A DNA stretch of 64,000 nt from Liquorilactobacillus aquaticus DSM 21051 (GCF_001436755.1 NZ_AYZD01000015.1:359868-423867); one strand, 5' to 3'. Counted from the stretch's first letter, positions 16,640 to 25,497 are shown. Translations and numbers: made by a program. Notes: generated by a model from the sequence alone, not told the origin.

Positions 16640-18943
16640 TTAATCTTTTAACTTATCCAAACCAGCTTGTGTTAAAAAAACATCACGCGGTTTTGAACCT
16701 CTTGCAGGTGAAATATATTGCTTTTGCTCAAGATCATCAATGATATTGGCAGCACGATTATAGCCAATTGAAAAGACCCTTTGCAATTTCGATGTTGAAA
16801 TATTTTCTTCATTCACAATGTAATCTAATACACGTGGAAGAAGTTCATCTTCTTGATCATTACGTTCTATCTTCTTTTTAAGACTTGCCGGATCAAATGC
16901 ATATTTTGGGCTCCCTTGAGTACGTACAAAATCACTAATTTGATCGACTTCATTTTCTACAAATGTTCCTTGTATTCGCGTCGGCTGGCTTTCACCATTA
17001 CCTAGGTAGAGCATATCCCCACGACCTAAAAGTCGTTCGGCCCCGGAACAATCTAAGATGGTTCTGGAATCCACTTGACTCGAAACCATAAATGCTATTC
17101 GCGTGGGAATATTGTTCTTTATCGTTCCTGTTATCACATCAACACTTGGTCGCTGTGTCGCAATAATCAGGTGGATGCCTGCCGCCCGAGCCTTTTGTGT
17201 GATCCTTGCAATATAATCTTGAACTTCTGACGATGCAGCCATCATCAAATCCGCCAACTCGTCGATTATAATCACAATATACGGCATTTTTAATCCGTAG
17301 TCACCATGCTTTTCAGCCTTTGAATTATAGCCCTCAATATTTCTTGCACCACCTGCTGCAAGACGTTGGTAGCGCTCTTCCATTTCTTCTACGGCCCACT
17401 TCAATGCCGCTGCCGCAGCTGCAGGATCAGAAATTACAGGTGATAATAAATGCGGAATTTCATGGTATGGGGCCAATTCAACTGCCTTAGGATCAATCAG
17501 TAGTAATTTTACCTGGGCAGGTGTAGCTTTGTATAACAATGAAACTAAGATACTATTAATGAAAACTGATTTTCCTGAACCAGTTGCTCCAGCTATTAAT
17601 CCGTGCGGCATTTTTCGGAGATCCGTAACTTTGGGTCTTCCAAACAAGTCGACTCCCAAAGCAACTGTAAGTGGGGATGTTTTCTTAACAAATAGGTCCG
17701 AGGTCAAAACCTCTGACAACATGACCGGTCGAGAATGCAGGTTAGGGATCTCAACACCAACACTACTTTTCCCAGGAATCGGAGCCTCAATCCGAATATC
17801 CTGAGCAGCAAGTGCAAGTTTCAAATCATCACTTAAATTAGTTATTTTATTGACCTTGACTCCCCTGCCTAAAACAATTTCAAATTGAGTTACTGCTGGG
17901 CCAATTGTCCAATCCTTTACACTCGCCTTCACATTGAACGACTTTAAGGTTTCATTCAAAACATCGATTTGGGAAAGCACCCATTCATCCATTGATTCAT
18001 CTTCATTTTTTATTGGAGCTGGTAGCAATGAAACTGGAGGATATTGATACTCTTCATTTACACTTTGAGCTGGGCAGCCTTCCATCTCTCTATCCGACTT
18101 AAGCAGAGTTTTTTCTTCTGTCTCGTTTTCATTACCTTCATAAAGTTCGTTCTTTTTCGGGACAATGATTTTATCAGATTGCGGTCCAATCTTTTTTTCG
18201 TCATTGTCAATTTTCACATCTGTGACTGTCTGCGCTAAAACAAGCTCACGTTCGATGCCTTTCTCTTCAACATCAGTATCATTCACCTCATTTTTGCCAA
18301 CCGTCGGCAAAAAGAAATTATTGTTATTATTTGTGGATACTGTTTTTTTATCGCTTTTATCAATTGATATATCAACATGTTCAGCAATACTTTGTTCATT
18401 TTGACTATTATTTAAAATCTTTGCTTCTTTATTTTCAACCAAACTGTCTTTCTTTTTCAGTAGCTTTTCGTCTTGTTCTTCAGTTTCTGATTCATCAGCT
18501 ACATTCCCAAATACAGCTTGATTCATGTCCGCATTTGTAACACTCTTTGCTTCTACTTCAACATGCTGCTCTGGTTCTGGTATAACTTTTTGCGCAGTAT
18601 TTTCATCTTCGAGGATGATTACGTTGTTCTTATGATATTCACCTTCTCCTCCGAAAAGAAGAAAGGATTCTCTTTCCTTCTTTAGCTGCACAAAAAGATG
18701 ATCATACTTTGCCTGTTCACTAGCAAATTTTTGCAGTTTTAAAATAGGCGGAGGAACATATGTTGGCCGAAAAGCATGTCCGCTAACCTTCCGATCCTGT
18801 TTAAATTGATTGATCTTTGTCTTGTGCTGTTCTTTATTCCTATTTTTATGAATCTGCTCTTGCATACTTCTTTCAATATGCTTTTTATCTTTTCCCTCAG
18901 CTTTTTGCATACGATAAAAAGCCGGGCCATCGTAATGTTGCAT
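16640..18943 (-). CDS. sftA: FtsK/SpoIIIE-family DNA translocase, soluble SftA/YtpS type
   Basis: Hexameric DNA pump that moves chromosome ends during division. The 767-residue protein lacks the four N-terminal membrane helices of FtsK; residues 1-330 are a charged, low-complexity region. The motor follows with Walker A GATGSGKSVFIN near 455, Walker B VIIIDELADLM near 560 and an ATQRPSVDVITG segment. A winged-helix gamma domain (LQRVFSIGYNRAANII) ends the protein. In B. subtilis the same chromosomal position (ytpR-ytpS-murC) holds soluble SftA, so I name it sftA rather than ftsK. A terminator separates it from ytpR upstream. Confidence 0.88.
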   Translation of the reverse strand: MQHYDGPAFYRMQKAEGKDKKHIERSMQEQIHKNRNKEQHKTKINQFKQDRKVSGHAFRPTYVPPPILKLQKFASEQAKYDHLFVQLKKERESFLLFGGEGEYHKNNVIILEDENTAQKVIPEPEQHVEVEAKSVTNADMNQAVFGNVADESETEEQDEKLLKKKDSLVENKEAKILNNSQNEQSIAEHVDISIDKSDKKTVSTNNNNNFFLPTVGKNEVNDTDVEEKGIERELVLAQTVTDVKIDNDEKKIGPQSDKIIVPKKNELYEGNENETEEKTLLKSDREMEGCPAQSVNEEYQYPPVSLLPAPIKNEDESMDEWVLSQIDVLNETLKSFNVKASVKDWTIGPAVTQFEIVLGRGVKVNKITNLSDDLKLALAAQDIRIEAPIPGKSSVGVEIPNLHSRPVMLSEVLTSDLFVKKTSPLTVALGVDLFGRPKVTDLRKMPHGLIAGATGSGKSVFINSILVSLLYKATPAQVKLLLIDPKAVELAPYHEIPHLLSPVISDPAAAAAALKWAVEEMEERYQRLAAGGARNIEGYNSKAEKHGDYGLKMPYIVIIIDELADLMMAASSEVQDYIARITQKARAAGIHLIIATQRPSVDVITGTIKNNIPTRIAFMVSSQVDSRTILDCSGAERLLGRGDMLYLGNGESQPTRIQGTFVENEVDQISDFVRTQGSPKYAFDPASLKKKIERNDQEDELLPRVLDYIVNEENISTSKLQRVFSIGYNRAANIIDDLEQKQYISPARGSKPRDVFLTQAGLDKLKD

Positions 18944-18961
18944 CGCTTCTCATCCTAACAC

Positions 18962-19008
18962 TAAAAATTGGGCTAGTATCAATGTTATTTACCATCTCTA
19001 CTAGCCCA
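18962..19008 (-). terminator. Terminator between ytpR and sftA
   Basis: Perfect 10-bp stem TGGGCTAGTA/TACTAGCCCA (18969-19008) followed by ATTTTTAG on the minus strand, so the two syntenic genes are at least partly transcribed separately. Confidence 0.85.
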
Positions 19009-19063
19009 TTCTATCATAGAAAAGTCATTCTATCTTTTGAGTTGAAAAAATCACATCAGTTCT

Positions 19064-19678
19064 TTAAAAAACAAATTCTTTGCCTGTAGGATATTTTTCA
19101 TGCGAAAGCACTAAAATACCTTTTTTTTGAGGTGCATTTGGAAGATTTAATTCTCTCGCAGAACAAATCATGCCTTCACTTTGAACACCGCGCAGCTTTC
19201 CTGGCCAAATAATTTCTCCATTCGGCATCATTGCCCCAACTTTAGCAACAACAACAGTCTGACCCTGAGCAATATTTGGCGCTCCACAAACAATCTGCAA
19301 TACTTCTCCATTATCAATCCTTGTTTTGGTTACGTGAAGATGATCCGAATCTGGATGTTCCTTCAGTTCTTCAACAAACCCAACAACAAATTTTGGCTTG
19401 TTATCAGCTACCAACTTATCTTCAAACCCAGTTTCAGCCAATATTTTATTAAGATCAGCCAGTTGATCATCATTCAATTTAACTTGTCCCTGTCCGTTCA
19501 AAGAACCAATAATATCAGAAACATTAAAAAAATTGTAACCTAGTAAATTACCGGTCTCAGCATCTCTGATGCGAACGATATTATTTTTTATGTCTACTTT
19601 TTGTTGCAGTGTGTCTGCATGCGTGATTGTGATCAATATATCTCCCAAATTACTAGGATTGTAACTAGCAATCAACAT
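19064..19678 (-). CDS. ytpR: YtpR family tRNA-binding (EMAP/OB-fold) protein
   Basis: A 204-residue protein with a C-terminal tRNA-binding domain like the one at the N-terminus of PheT: FVVGFVEELKEHPDSDHLHVT from about 97, then QIVCGAPNIAQGQ and MPNGEIIWPGKLRGVQSEGM. The N-terminal half is the YtpR-specific domain. Function unknown beyond likely tRNA binding. AAGGAG lies 11 nt before ATG 19678. The frame stays open for about 25 codons upstream without any start codon, ending at a TGA, so no longer protein is supported. Neighbours are sftA below and the thioredoxin above, as in the B. subtilis ytp cluster. Confidence 0.9.
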   Translation of the reverse strand: MLIASYNPSNLGDILITITHADTLQQKVDIKNNIVRIRDAETGNLLGYNFFNVSDIIGSLNGQGQVKLNDDQLADLNKILAETGFEDKLVADNKPKFVVGFVEELKEHPDSDHLHVTKTRIDNGEVLQIVCGAPNIAQGQTVVVAKVGAMMPNGEIIWPGKLRGVQSEGMICSARELNLPNAPQKKGILVLSHEKYPTGKEFVF

Positions 19679-19807
19679 TAAATCTAATTCTCCTTTTTTC
19701 GCAACAGAGTCGCATTTAAACTTTTTCTTATACCACTCAACCCAACTCTGTGCTTTTCAAATATGTTTTTAACAAACCCGAATTACTACAACAGAAATCT
19801 GCTTTTT

Positions 19808-19845
19808 AATATCAGCTTAATACAGCTAATATTTTTGTTTTTTTG
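19808..19845 (+). terminator. Plus-strand terminator-like hairpin with no evident plus-strand gene
   Basis: AATATCAGCT/AGCTAATATT form a 10-bp stem (one G-T) with a 6-nt loop, then TTTGTTTTTTT on the plus strand. All genes here are on the minus strand, so its transcript is unknown. It may also end antisense reading. Confidence 0.45.
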
Positions 19846-19881
19846 AGATATACTTCATATTGAAAAAACTCACCAAAGTAA

Positions 19882-20202
19882 TTATACTGCTTGATCTAAG
19901 AAACGCTCTACCTCTTCTTTTGTTTTCCGATCTTTGTTAACAAAACGTGCAATTTCCTTACCATTACGATATACCACAAAACTGGGAATCCCCATAATAC
20001 CTAATTCTTGACATAAAGAAATGTTCTCATCCCGATCGACCTGAATAAAAGTTGATTCAGTATATTTTTCTTCAATTTGCGGCATTGCCGGCTTGATAAA
20101 ACGACAATCAGGGCACCAATCGGCTGTAAAAAAAAGCACGTAAGTACCTGAACTCAATTTTTTTTCCAAATCAATAGCATTTATTTTTTCTAGAATTTTC
20201 AT
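19882..20202 (-). CDS. ytpP: Thioredoxin-like protein with WCPDC active site (YtpP-like)
   Basis: A 106-residue thioredoxin-fold protein. The active site is FFTADWCPDCRFIKP near residues 24-38, with CPDC in place of the thioredoxin CGPC, and the cis-proline motif GIPSF near 73. No signal peptide, so cytoplasmic. WCPDC is the YtpP-type active site, and the position next to ytpR and sftA matches. GGAGG precedes the ATG by 7 nt. The exact thiol partner is unknown. Confidence 0.88.
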   Translation of the reverse strand: MKILEKINAIDLEKKLSSGTYVLFFTADWCPDCRFIKPAMPQIEEKYTESTFIQVDRDENISLCQELGIMGIPSFVVYRNGKEIARFVNKDRKTKEEVERFLDQAV

Positions 20203-20352
20203 AATATCCTCCCTATTATTTATGATTTACATTATAACGTTTTTTAAAATTAAAAAAAATTTTTTGTTTATGTTATGAAATCTAAAACGTTTTTTTTAGT
20301 TGCGGTTGGTGCTATACTTTAAACATTAAATTAATTTTTCAGGAGAAACGCT
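20203..20352. promoter_or_regulatory. Divergent promoter region between ytpP and the downstream plus-strand gene
   Basis: On the minus strand TATAAT (20231-20236) is the -10 for ytpP. On the plus strand TGCTATACT (extended -10, TATACT at 20313-20318) serves the gene at 20353, with AGGAG just before its ATG. Both -35 regions are poor and lie in T/A runs. Confidence 0.6.
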
Positions 20353-20679
20353 ATGATAGATTTCAAATCAAACAATATACCCTTGTCCCTAGGACTTCTG
20401 GTGGGTTTCGCCACTGGTATTTATGCAAATAGATTAGCTAAGAGAAAAAGTTACATCTCACCGCAAAAGATACTTAAACAAATCAAAAGAACTTTCCAAG
20501 AAGAGACACCTATTCAAGGAGCTTGGATTAGCACATTCACTCAGCCATTTCAAAAATTTGCTTTTAAAACACAGGTTTACAGCGGCGGGCTTTCCCGCAT
20601 GGAAGATCACCAGCTTATTCAATACAAATTTTTAGCGGATGCCAAAACAGGTGGTGTGCTCGATTTACAGCGTTTATGA
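20353..20679 (+). CDS. Small membrane-anchored protein, possible PepSY-like domain
   Basis: 108 residues. An N-terminal hydrophobic segment (NIPLSLGLLVGFATGIYANRL, residues 8-28) is followed by a region of about 75 residues (SPQKILKQIKRTF, then AWISTFTQPF and KTQVYSGGLSRM) whose alternating strand/helix pattern resembles PepSY/YtzB-type small proteins. In B. subtilis ytzB lies beside ytpP, so orthology by synteny is plausible. Function unknown. AGGAG lies 7 nt before the ATG. It is convergent with trmB, with only 8 bp between stops and no obvious terminator. Confidence 0.7.
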   Translation: MIDFKSNNIPLSLGLLVGFATGIYANRLAKRKSYISPQKILKQIKRTFQEETPIQGAWISTFTQPFQKFAFKTQVYSGGLSRMEDHQLIQYKFLADAKTGGVLDLQRL

Positions 20680-20687
20680 ACAAAATA

Positions 20688-21326
20688 TCAAAAATGAGCT
20701 TCTAATTTGTAAATAACCTGTCCTCTTTGACTGAATTTTTCCTCGTACTCAGTCATAACATTGTCCTCTGCCTCGTCACTTTGATGAAGATTTAACGAAA
20801 TTTTGTCAAAAATCATTCCAAAGTTATTCATACTTTTTAAGGAGTATTCGAACAGTCCACGGTTATCGGTTTTGAATTCAAGATGTCCCTTTTTTTCCAA
20901 TACATTTTTATACTGTTCTAGGAAAGTCGGGTAGGTTAACCTTCGCTTGGCTTGCTTTTTCTTTGGCCATGGGTCTGAAAAATTAAGATAGATAACAGCA
21001 ACTTCACCATCTTCAAAGTACTCACTTACCCCACTGCCATTCGCACAAATTAATTGTAAATTATCCAATTTCAGCTCAAGTTGTTTTTTCAAAACAACTG
21101 CTGCCACAGAAGTCTGAAGTTCGATACCAATAAAATTACGTTCTGGATGCTTTTGTGCCATTTCAATAATAAACTGTCCCTTACCTGTCCCGATCTCAAC
21201 AAATAACGGCGCAATTTTTTTGAATCGTTTTTGCCATTCACTTCGATATTTTTTTGGATCTGTTGTGATAAACTGCGGATTGGCTTCGATCAAAGGCCTC
21301 GCCCATGGTTTATTACGTAAACGCAT
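20688..21326 (-). CDS. trmB: tRNA (guanine-N7-)-methyltransferase
   Basis: SAM-dependent enzyme that forms m7G46 in tRNA variable loops. Begins [19 protein letters not shown], the family start, with the SAM motif [10 protein letters not shown] near residue 44, the [13 protein letters not shown] motif near 118 and a C-terminal TEYEEKF motif. 212 residues. ATG 21326 has GGAGGA 6 nt upstream; the 18-codon upstream extension is unsupported. A terminator from ytmP lies just upstream, so trmB probably has its own promoter or is read through. Confidence 0.95.
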   Translation of the reverse strand: MRLRNKPWARPLIEANPQFITTDPKKYRSEWQKRFKKIAPLFVEIGTGKGQFIIEMAQKHPERNFIGIELQTSVAAVVLKKQLELKLDNLQLICANGSGVSEYFEDGEVAVIYLNFSDPWPKKKQAKRRLTYPTFLEQYKNVLEKKGHLEFKTDNRGLFEYSLKSMNNFGMIFDKISLNLHQSDEAEDNVMTEYEEKFSQRGQVIYKLEAHF

Positions 21327-21354
21327 ATTTTTCCTCCTAGTAATTAAATAATCA

Positions 21355-21399
21355 TACAAAAATAAAAAAAGCTGGAACAAAAAAACATTTGTTTCAGCT
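21355..21399 (-). terminator. Terminator between the ytmP-like gene and trmB
   Basis: AGCTGAAACAAA pairs with TTTGTTCCAGCT (21370-21399, one mismatch) before a TTTTTTTATTTTT tail on the minus strand. Its end is only about 30 nt from the trmB start, so it may act as an attenuator. Confidence 0.75.
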
Positions 21400-21496
21400 C
21401 ACCATAACATTAAAAATATCCTTTGGACCAGAAAATGATCTACAACAATTACATGTCCCATCCCTTTATAATCAATTGAACCCTTGACTCAGGTAA

Positions 21497-22309
21497 TTAG
21501 ACAAATAATGTAAAGTCATAGCCCCCCTGGTTCTTTGATATGTCAGCAAGCTTTAATATGTCTTGGTTCATTTCTATGAAATGACCACGCTCACACTGAT
21601 TTTTGACTGATAACAGCAAGTTCAACCTGCAATACCAAGCGATGCGCTGTTGAAACGTATCGGTCAGGTTTTTATCAAAATTAGCTGTCAACCATTCTTT
21701 CCAGTCCTTACGTGGGACATACTGACACATCAACACACTCAGATCCATGGCCGGGTCAGCCAATGCTGCTGACTCCCAGTCAACCAAATACAGTCGATTC
21801 GAATCTGATAATAACCAATTTTTGTGATTCAGATCACCGTGACAAACACTATAATCCCGATGATCAAACTTGGGCTGGTTAGATCTCAACCTATTGGCGA
21901 CATTTTTCAGTAAAGGGTGCTGCCGCAGTGAACTGCTTAACCCCCGAAAATAACTTGCTAACAAATCTTCAGGGAAAACATAGCGACCGCCAACCTGCCA
22001 CAGCATTTTCTTAAGTACATTTGATCTGTGTACTCTAGTCAGCAGCTCCACAACTCGCCTATCCTTCATTTCTTCACGAGTCAAGCAACGGCCATTAAGC
22101 CATTCCTGTGCTGTCAATGTATCCCCCGTCGAAATATGCCGTGTCCACACCAAACGTGGAGTAATTTCCTCTAAAGAGAGAGCTGCCAAGAAAGGAGAAG
22201 TGTTTCGCTTTATAAAAAGCTTTTCCTGTTCTTTTGTACCCACATAAGCCATGCCAGTGTTACCGCCAATCGGCCGAATTTGCCAACCGTCATCCAGTCT
22301 GAAATCCAT
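21497..22309 (-). CDS. ytmP: APH/choline-kinase-like phosphotransferase (YtmP-like)
   Basis: 270-residue aminoglycoside phosphotransferase/choline kinase fold protein. It shows the catalytic loop VCHGDLNHKNWLL near 155-170 and the DFG-like YLVDWESAA near 178-186. Conserved beside trmB in Bacillus (ytmP) and lactobacilli, where it is annotated as a choline/ethanolamine kinase-like protein; substrate not proven, and amino-sugar or alcohol kinase activity is equally open. ATG 22309 has AGGAG 10 nt upstream; an upstream TTG would overlap it. A promoter at 22348-22376 precedes it. Confidence 0.85.
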   Translation of the reverse strand: MDFRLDDGWQIRPIGGNTGMAYVGTKEQEKLFIKRNTSPFLAALSLEEITPRLVWTRHISTGDTLTAQEWLNGRCLTREEMKDRRVVELLTRVHRSNVLKKMLWQVGGRYVFPEDLLASYFRGLSSSLRQHPLLKNVANRLRSNQPKFDHRDYSVCHGDLNHKNWLLSDSNRLYLVDWESAALADPAMDLSVLMCQYVPRKDWKEWLTANFDKNLTDTFQQRIAWYCRLNLLLSVKNQCERGHFIEMNQDILKLADISKNQGGYDFTLFV

Positions 22310-22347
22310 ATTGGCCAATCTCCTCTACACGATACCTAACTAGTACA

Positions 22348-22376
22348 AGTCTACAAACTCGCTTACTGAGTGTCAA
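22348..22376 (-). promoter_or_regulatory. Promoter of the ytmP-like gene
   Basis: TTGACA (22371-22376) and TAGACT (22348-22353) with 17-bp spacing; the -35 box overlaps the end of ecsB. Confidence 0.65.
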
Positions 22377-23587
22377 GTATTTTTTACTGCATATTTTGTC
22401 AAAAAGTTACCCGTTAGAAAGACAATCATCAAAAGAACGGTTCCAGCTACTCCTAGTGTCTCAACCAAAGCATGCGTTGCAAGCACACTTGCCGCAACTA
22501 ATAATACACCTGTCAGTAATAATAAACAGCGGAGAACCCCTCTAAAATTGGCAAGTCTATCAGCCTTTTTTAACGGATAGATATGTGTAAAGATTATATC
22601 ATCATAGTCATTATAGAGCGGTAGTAATTGAAAACCAACTAAATACATAAAAAGCATCGTCAATATTATCGCTAATATAATGTTCGGGATAAAAATCAGA
22701 ACGACAAACCCCAGCACACTAAGTCTTAAATACAGACTGCTATATTCACTTTTTCTTACTAGAGCACGCCAATATAGAAACTTGAAAACATCTTTTGAAG
22801 TTTTCATTTTTGGCAAATAAGCATCAAGTAATTTGAAACGGTGAACACTTCCCTTTACCTGTGGAACATCTGTAAAAAGATTTATAAAACGATATAGGCT
22901 CATCATTCGATGATTTTCAATTTGCAGCATTCGTTTCCAACGAAATACATTTTTTTTAGCAGCTTTTCTGATGAGATATACCATTACTACCAAGCTAACC
23001 AATGTCAACGACAACGCAATAAATGCCGACAAATAGAAAGTCAAAATCATAACTGACACTGGAATGATAAATTCGACAGATAATTTCATCCACCATTTGT
23101 CAACCTTAACATCATAACTAATAATGAGAAAACGTCCAAGGTAAACCGCCTTTAACAATAATTGTGTTAACCAAAGCAACCAAATTTCTGCCGTTCTTAA
23201 ATGCACCCCCTGTTGTAGAAAGGGAATTGAAATCAACATACTCAACGACTGAAAAAAGAGCGCAATAAAAAACGAATGCGTAAAAGCTCGTTTTAAAAAA
23301 GAAAACATTTTATTTTCAAGCGGCAAAAGGAAAATAGTGTCGGGTTCATCCAAAAGAGACACAAAACTACCCATTTGAAGCATTAAAACAAAGATCACTA
23401 CCATTAATGGTCTGCTCCACCACTCAAGTGTATTAGGTAATGATCTTAAAAAATTTGAATATCCTAAACCCAAGCCACCAACAAAGAACAACAGCGCTAA
23501 CACAAAATGATCGTTCAATACAAATCTTGAATAATGCAAGAGCACACGCTGATATTTTTTCAAACGCACATTCCACAAATTATCCAT
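22373..23587 (-). CDS. ecsB: ABC transporter permease EcsB
   Basis: 404-residue polytopic membrane protein with about ten hydrophobic segments (for example FVLALLFFVGGLGLGYS, VMILTFYLSAFIALSL, VVLIFIPNIILAIILTML). It matches EcsB of the Ecs transporter, which affects protein secretion, regulated proteolysis and competence in Firmicutes; the transported substrate is uncertain. Its start overlaps the ecsA end by 8 bp, indicating coupled translation. hit lies divergently upstream of ecsA, as in B. subtilis. Confidence 0.93.
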   Translation of the reverse strand: MDNLWNVRLKKYQRVLLHYSRFVLNDHFVLALLFFVGGLGLGYSNFLRSLPNTLEWWSRPLMVVIFVLMLQMGSFVSLLDEPDTIFLLPLENKMFSFLKRAFTHSFFIALFFQSLSMLISIPFLQQGVHLRTAEIWLLWLTQLLLKAVYLGRFLIISYDVKVDKWWMKLSVEFIIPVSVMILTFYLSAFIALSLTLVSLVVMVYLIRKAAKKNVFRWKRMLQIENHRMMSLYRFINLFTDVPQVKGSVHRFKLLDAYLPKMKTSKDVFKFLYWRALVRKSEYSSLYLRLSVLGFVVLIFIPNIILAIILTMLFMYLVGFQLLPLYNDYDDIIFTHIYPLKKADRLANFRGVLRCLLLLTGVLLVAASVLATHALVETLGVAGTVLLMIVFLTGNFLTKYAVKNT

Positions 23588-24320
23588 GGTTTGTCACTTC
23601 CTGAGTCAATCCGAGGTATATGTCTGTTAATGTAGCCTGCTGATTCTGATATACATTGCGAAGCTCTTCAAATGTACCCTGTGTTTTTATCTTCCCTTCA
23701 TGAAGAAGTACAAAGTAATCACAATGTTCTTGCGCAGTACTAAGGACATGAGTCGACATCAATACAGCAGCCCCGCGTTTTTTTTCACTTTGAATTAGGT
23801 TTAATAAATCCCTGGTCGCTAATGGATCCAGCCCCAGAAACGGCTCATCGATTACATAAAGTTCTGCCTCTGTCAAAAAAGCACATACAATCATTACTTT
23901 TTGTTTCATCCCTTTTGAAAAATTAGCAGGAAACCATTCTAGTTTGTTTGAAAGTCTGAACATTTTAAGCAGTGATTCTGCCCTTAGCCATGCCTTTCCT
24001 TTATTCAAACCATATGCCATTATTGTCAGATCAATATGCTCTCTTAATGTCAGTTCCTGATACAATACCGGGATCTCAGGAATATAAGCCATTTTACTTT
24101 TGTAGGTTTCTGGATCTTTCATTAATGTTGCACCATCGATGATAATACTGCCCTTTTGTGGAGTCAGTAATCCAATAACATGATTAATTGTTGTCGATTT
24201 CCCTGCACCATTTAAGCCTATAAGACCAACTACTTCGCCAGCACGAACCTCAAAAGAAATGTTCTTTAAAACTGGCACTTGGGAATATCCTCCAACTAGA
24301 CCATTAATTTTTAATGTCAT
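23580..24320 (-). CDS. ecsA: ABC transporter ATP-binding protein EcsA
   Basis: 246-residue ATPase of the Ecs transporter. Walker A GLNGAGKST near residue 37, ABC signature FSKGMKQK near 140, Walker B LYVIDEPFLGLD near 161, H-loop in MSTHVLST near 195. All catalytic residues are present. AAAGGAATATATTTGTA precedes the ATG. An extended -10 box lies upstream (24367-24375), transcribed away from hit. Confidence 0.96.
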   Translation of the reverse strand: MTLKINGLVGGYSQVPVLKNISFEVRAGEVVGLIGLNGAGKSTTINHVIGLLTPQKGSIIIDGATLMKDPETYKSKMAYIPEIPVLYQELTLREHIDLTIMAYGLNKGKAWLRAESLLKMFRLSNKLEWFPANFSKGMKQKVMIVCAFLTEAELYVIDEPFLGLDPLATRDLLNLIQSEKKRGAAVLMSTHVLSTAQEHCDYFVLLHEGKIKTQGTFEELRNVYQNQQATLTDIYLGLTQEVTNHG

Positions 24321-24732
24321 TACAAATATATTCCTTTCAGCTTTTTGTTAGTGATAATTTAGGGATATTATAGCATATATTTTTAAGGAAGCAGTTTAAA
24401 ATAAGCGTGTGCTGTAAGTCGGTAAAATTTAAGTTCTAACGCAAGATTACGGACATGGCGTGTTTTTTTACTGTGAATAATTCGACATTAGGCAGAGTAT
24501 TTTGACTTACGGAACTCGTTTAGACAAAATCGATAAAGGAAATGGATCAATCAAATACACCCAGCTTACCTATAGGATACGGAATGTAGCTATTTAAAAT
24601 CATTCAGAAGTTCTTGTTGATTTTTTACTCGTATATGCCCGACTAACATGATCTAAACACTCTAAAAGGACACCCTGAAGGCCACATATAGTGTATACTT
24701 GTTATTGAATAAGTCTGAAAGAAGGTTATACT
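24321..24732. promoter_or_regulatory. ecsA-hit divergent intergenic region (412 nt)
   Basis: Minus strand: extended -10 TGCTATAAT at 24367-24375 for ecsA. Plus strand: TATACT at 24694-24699 as -10 for hit. Between them about 310 nt hold no believable gene. They contain a repeat also found near 58493 (24441-24491) flanked by an imperfect inverted repeat: GTAAGTCGGTAAAAT near 24415 and ATTTTGACTTAC near 24492. Confidence 0.6.
24441..24491 (+). repeat. Diverged intergenic repeat, copy 1
   Basis: Contains GTGAATAATTCGACATTAGG. The second copy near 58493 reads GTGAACAATTCAACATTAGG, and similarity extends about 50 nt, differing mostly by transitions. Either a small repeat family or remnants of a former gene. 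Confidence 0.5.
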
Positions 24733-25155
24733 ATGGAAAATTGTATTTTTTGTAAAATAATAGCCGGTGAAATTCCGAGCACCACTATTTACGAAGATGA
24801 GGCAGTCAAAGCATTTTTAGATATCTCACAAACAACTCCAGGTCATACTCTGGTCGTTCCTAAAAAACATGTTGCCGACATTTTTGAATACGATCAAACT
24901 CTGGCAGCCTCTGTGTTTGAGCGTATTCCTAAAATTGCTCGTGCCATAAAAGCTAGCGATAGTTCCATAAAGGGTATGAATATTGTTAATAACAATGGGG
25001 CAATAGCATACCAGTCAGTTTTTCACTCCCATTTTCATCTTATTCCACGTTACTCAAGCAAAGATGACTTTAAAATGATTTTTGTAGATAATTCTGCGAA
25101 CTACAAGCAGGAGAAACTTACTCAAATTGCAGCTCAAATAAAAAAACAATTCTAG
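24733..25155 (+). CDS. hit: HIT family hydrolase (Hit)
   Basis: 140-residue histidine-triad nucleotide hydrolase. N-terminal zinc motif CIFCKIIAGEIPS, and the catalytic histidine triad HSHFHLIPRY near residue 97. Likely cleaves AMP-lysine or dinucleotide-type substrates; physiological target not known. Next to ecsAB, a conserved pair since B. subtilis. TATACT at 24694 and GAAGG before the ATG support the start. Its stop overlaps the ribosome site of the next gene. Confidence 0.95.
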   Translation: MENCIFCKIIAGEIPSTTIYEDEAVKAFLDISQTTPGHTLVVPKKHVADIFEYDQTLAASVFERIPKIARAIKASDSSIKGMNIVNNNGAIAYQSVFHSHFHLIPRYSSKDDFKMIFVDNSANYKQEKLTQIAAQIKKQF

Positions 25156-25167
25156 GAGGAATGAAGA

Positions 25168-25470
25168 TTGCAAACATCTCAAAAAATTGGTTTGATTGGA
25201 GTTATTGCAAGTACTGCTGTCATAGTATATTGTTCTCATCATCAGCTTCATCGTAAAGGAAAACAAGCTAAGGCACAGTATATGGGGTTGAAAGATGATC
25301 TGCATGAAATCATCGATAAAACCGGCCGTGTCTCCAAAAACTTTAAAAATCTCTCACACGATATTGACAAATACTCACCAGTTTTTGAAGAATTAATGGA
25401 CGAAATTAATGAATTTCAATTCTTAATAAAACCACATCTCGATAAAATTGAAAAATCACAATCTAAATAA
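25168..25470 (+). CDS. Small membrane-anchored protein between hit and prsA (unknown)
   Basis: 100 residues from a TTG start, chosen because AGGAGGA lies 7 nt upstream and the nearby ATG is in another frame. An N-terminal hydrophobic segment (IGLIGVIASTAVIVYCS) is followed by a charged, probably helical region (KTGRVSKNFKNLSHDIDKYS) of coiled-coil type. Located where B. subtilis has yhaH, but I do not recognise clear homology. Operonic with hit (12 bp gap) and terminated by the hairpin at 25498. Confidence 0.7.
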   Translation: MQTSQKIGLIGVIASTAVIVYCSHHQLHRKGKQAKAQYMGLKDDLHEIIDKTGRVSKNFKNLSHDIDKYSPVFEELMDEINEFQFLIKPHLDKIEKSQSK

Positions 25471-25497
25471 TAAAATTAATTTATTATTTTTTTCGTA

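Noticed and set aside
19679..19756. Open frame extending ytpR upstream by about 25 codons
   Set aside because: No start codon in it; AAGGAG supports the ATG at 19678. An inverted repeat (ACAGAGT/ACTCTGT) lies in the same stretch, but followed by A rather than T, so not a terminator.
24441..24491. Short plus-strand peptide frame MACFFTVNNSTLGRVF
   Set aside because: Only 16 codons with no ribosome site; the similarity to the second copy is better described as a repeat.
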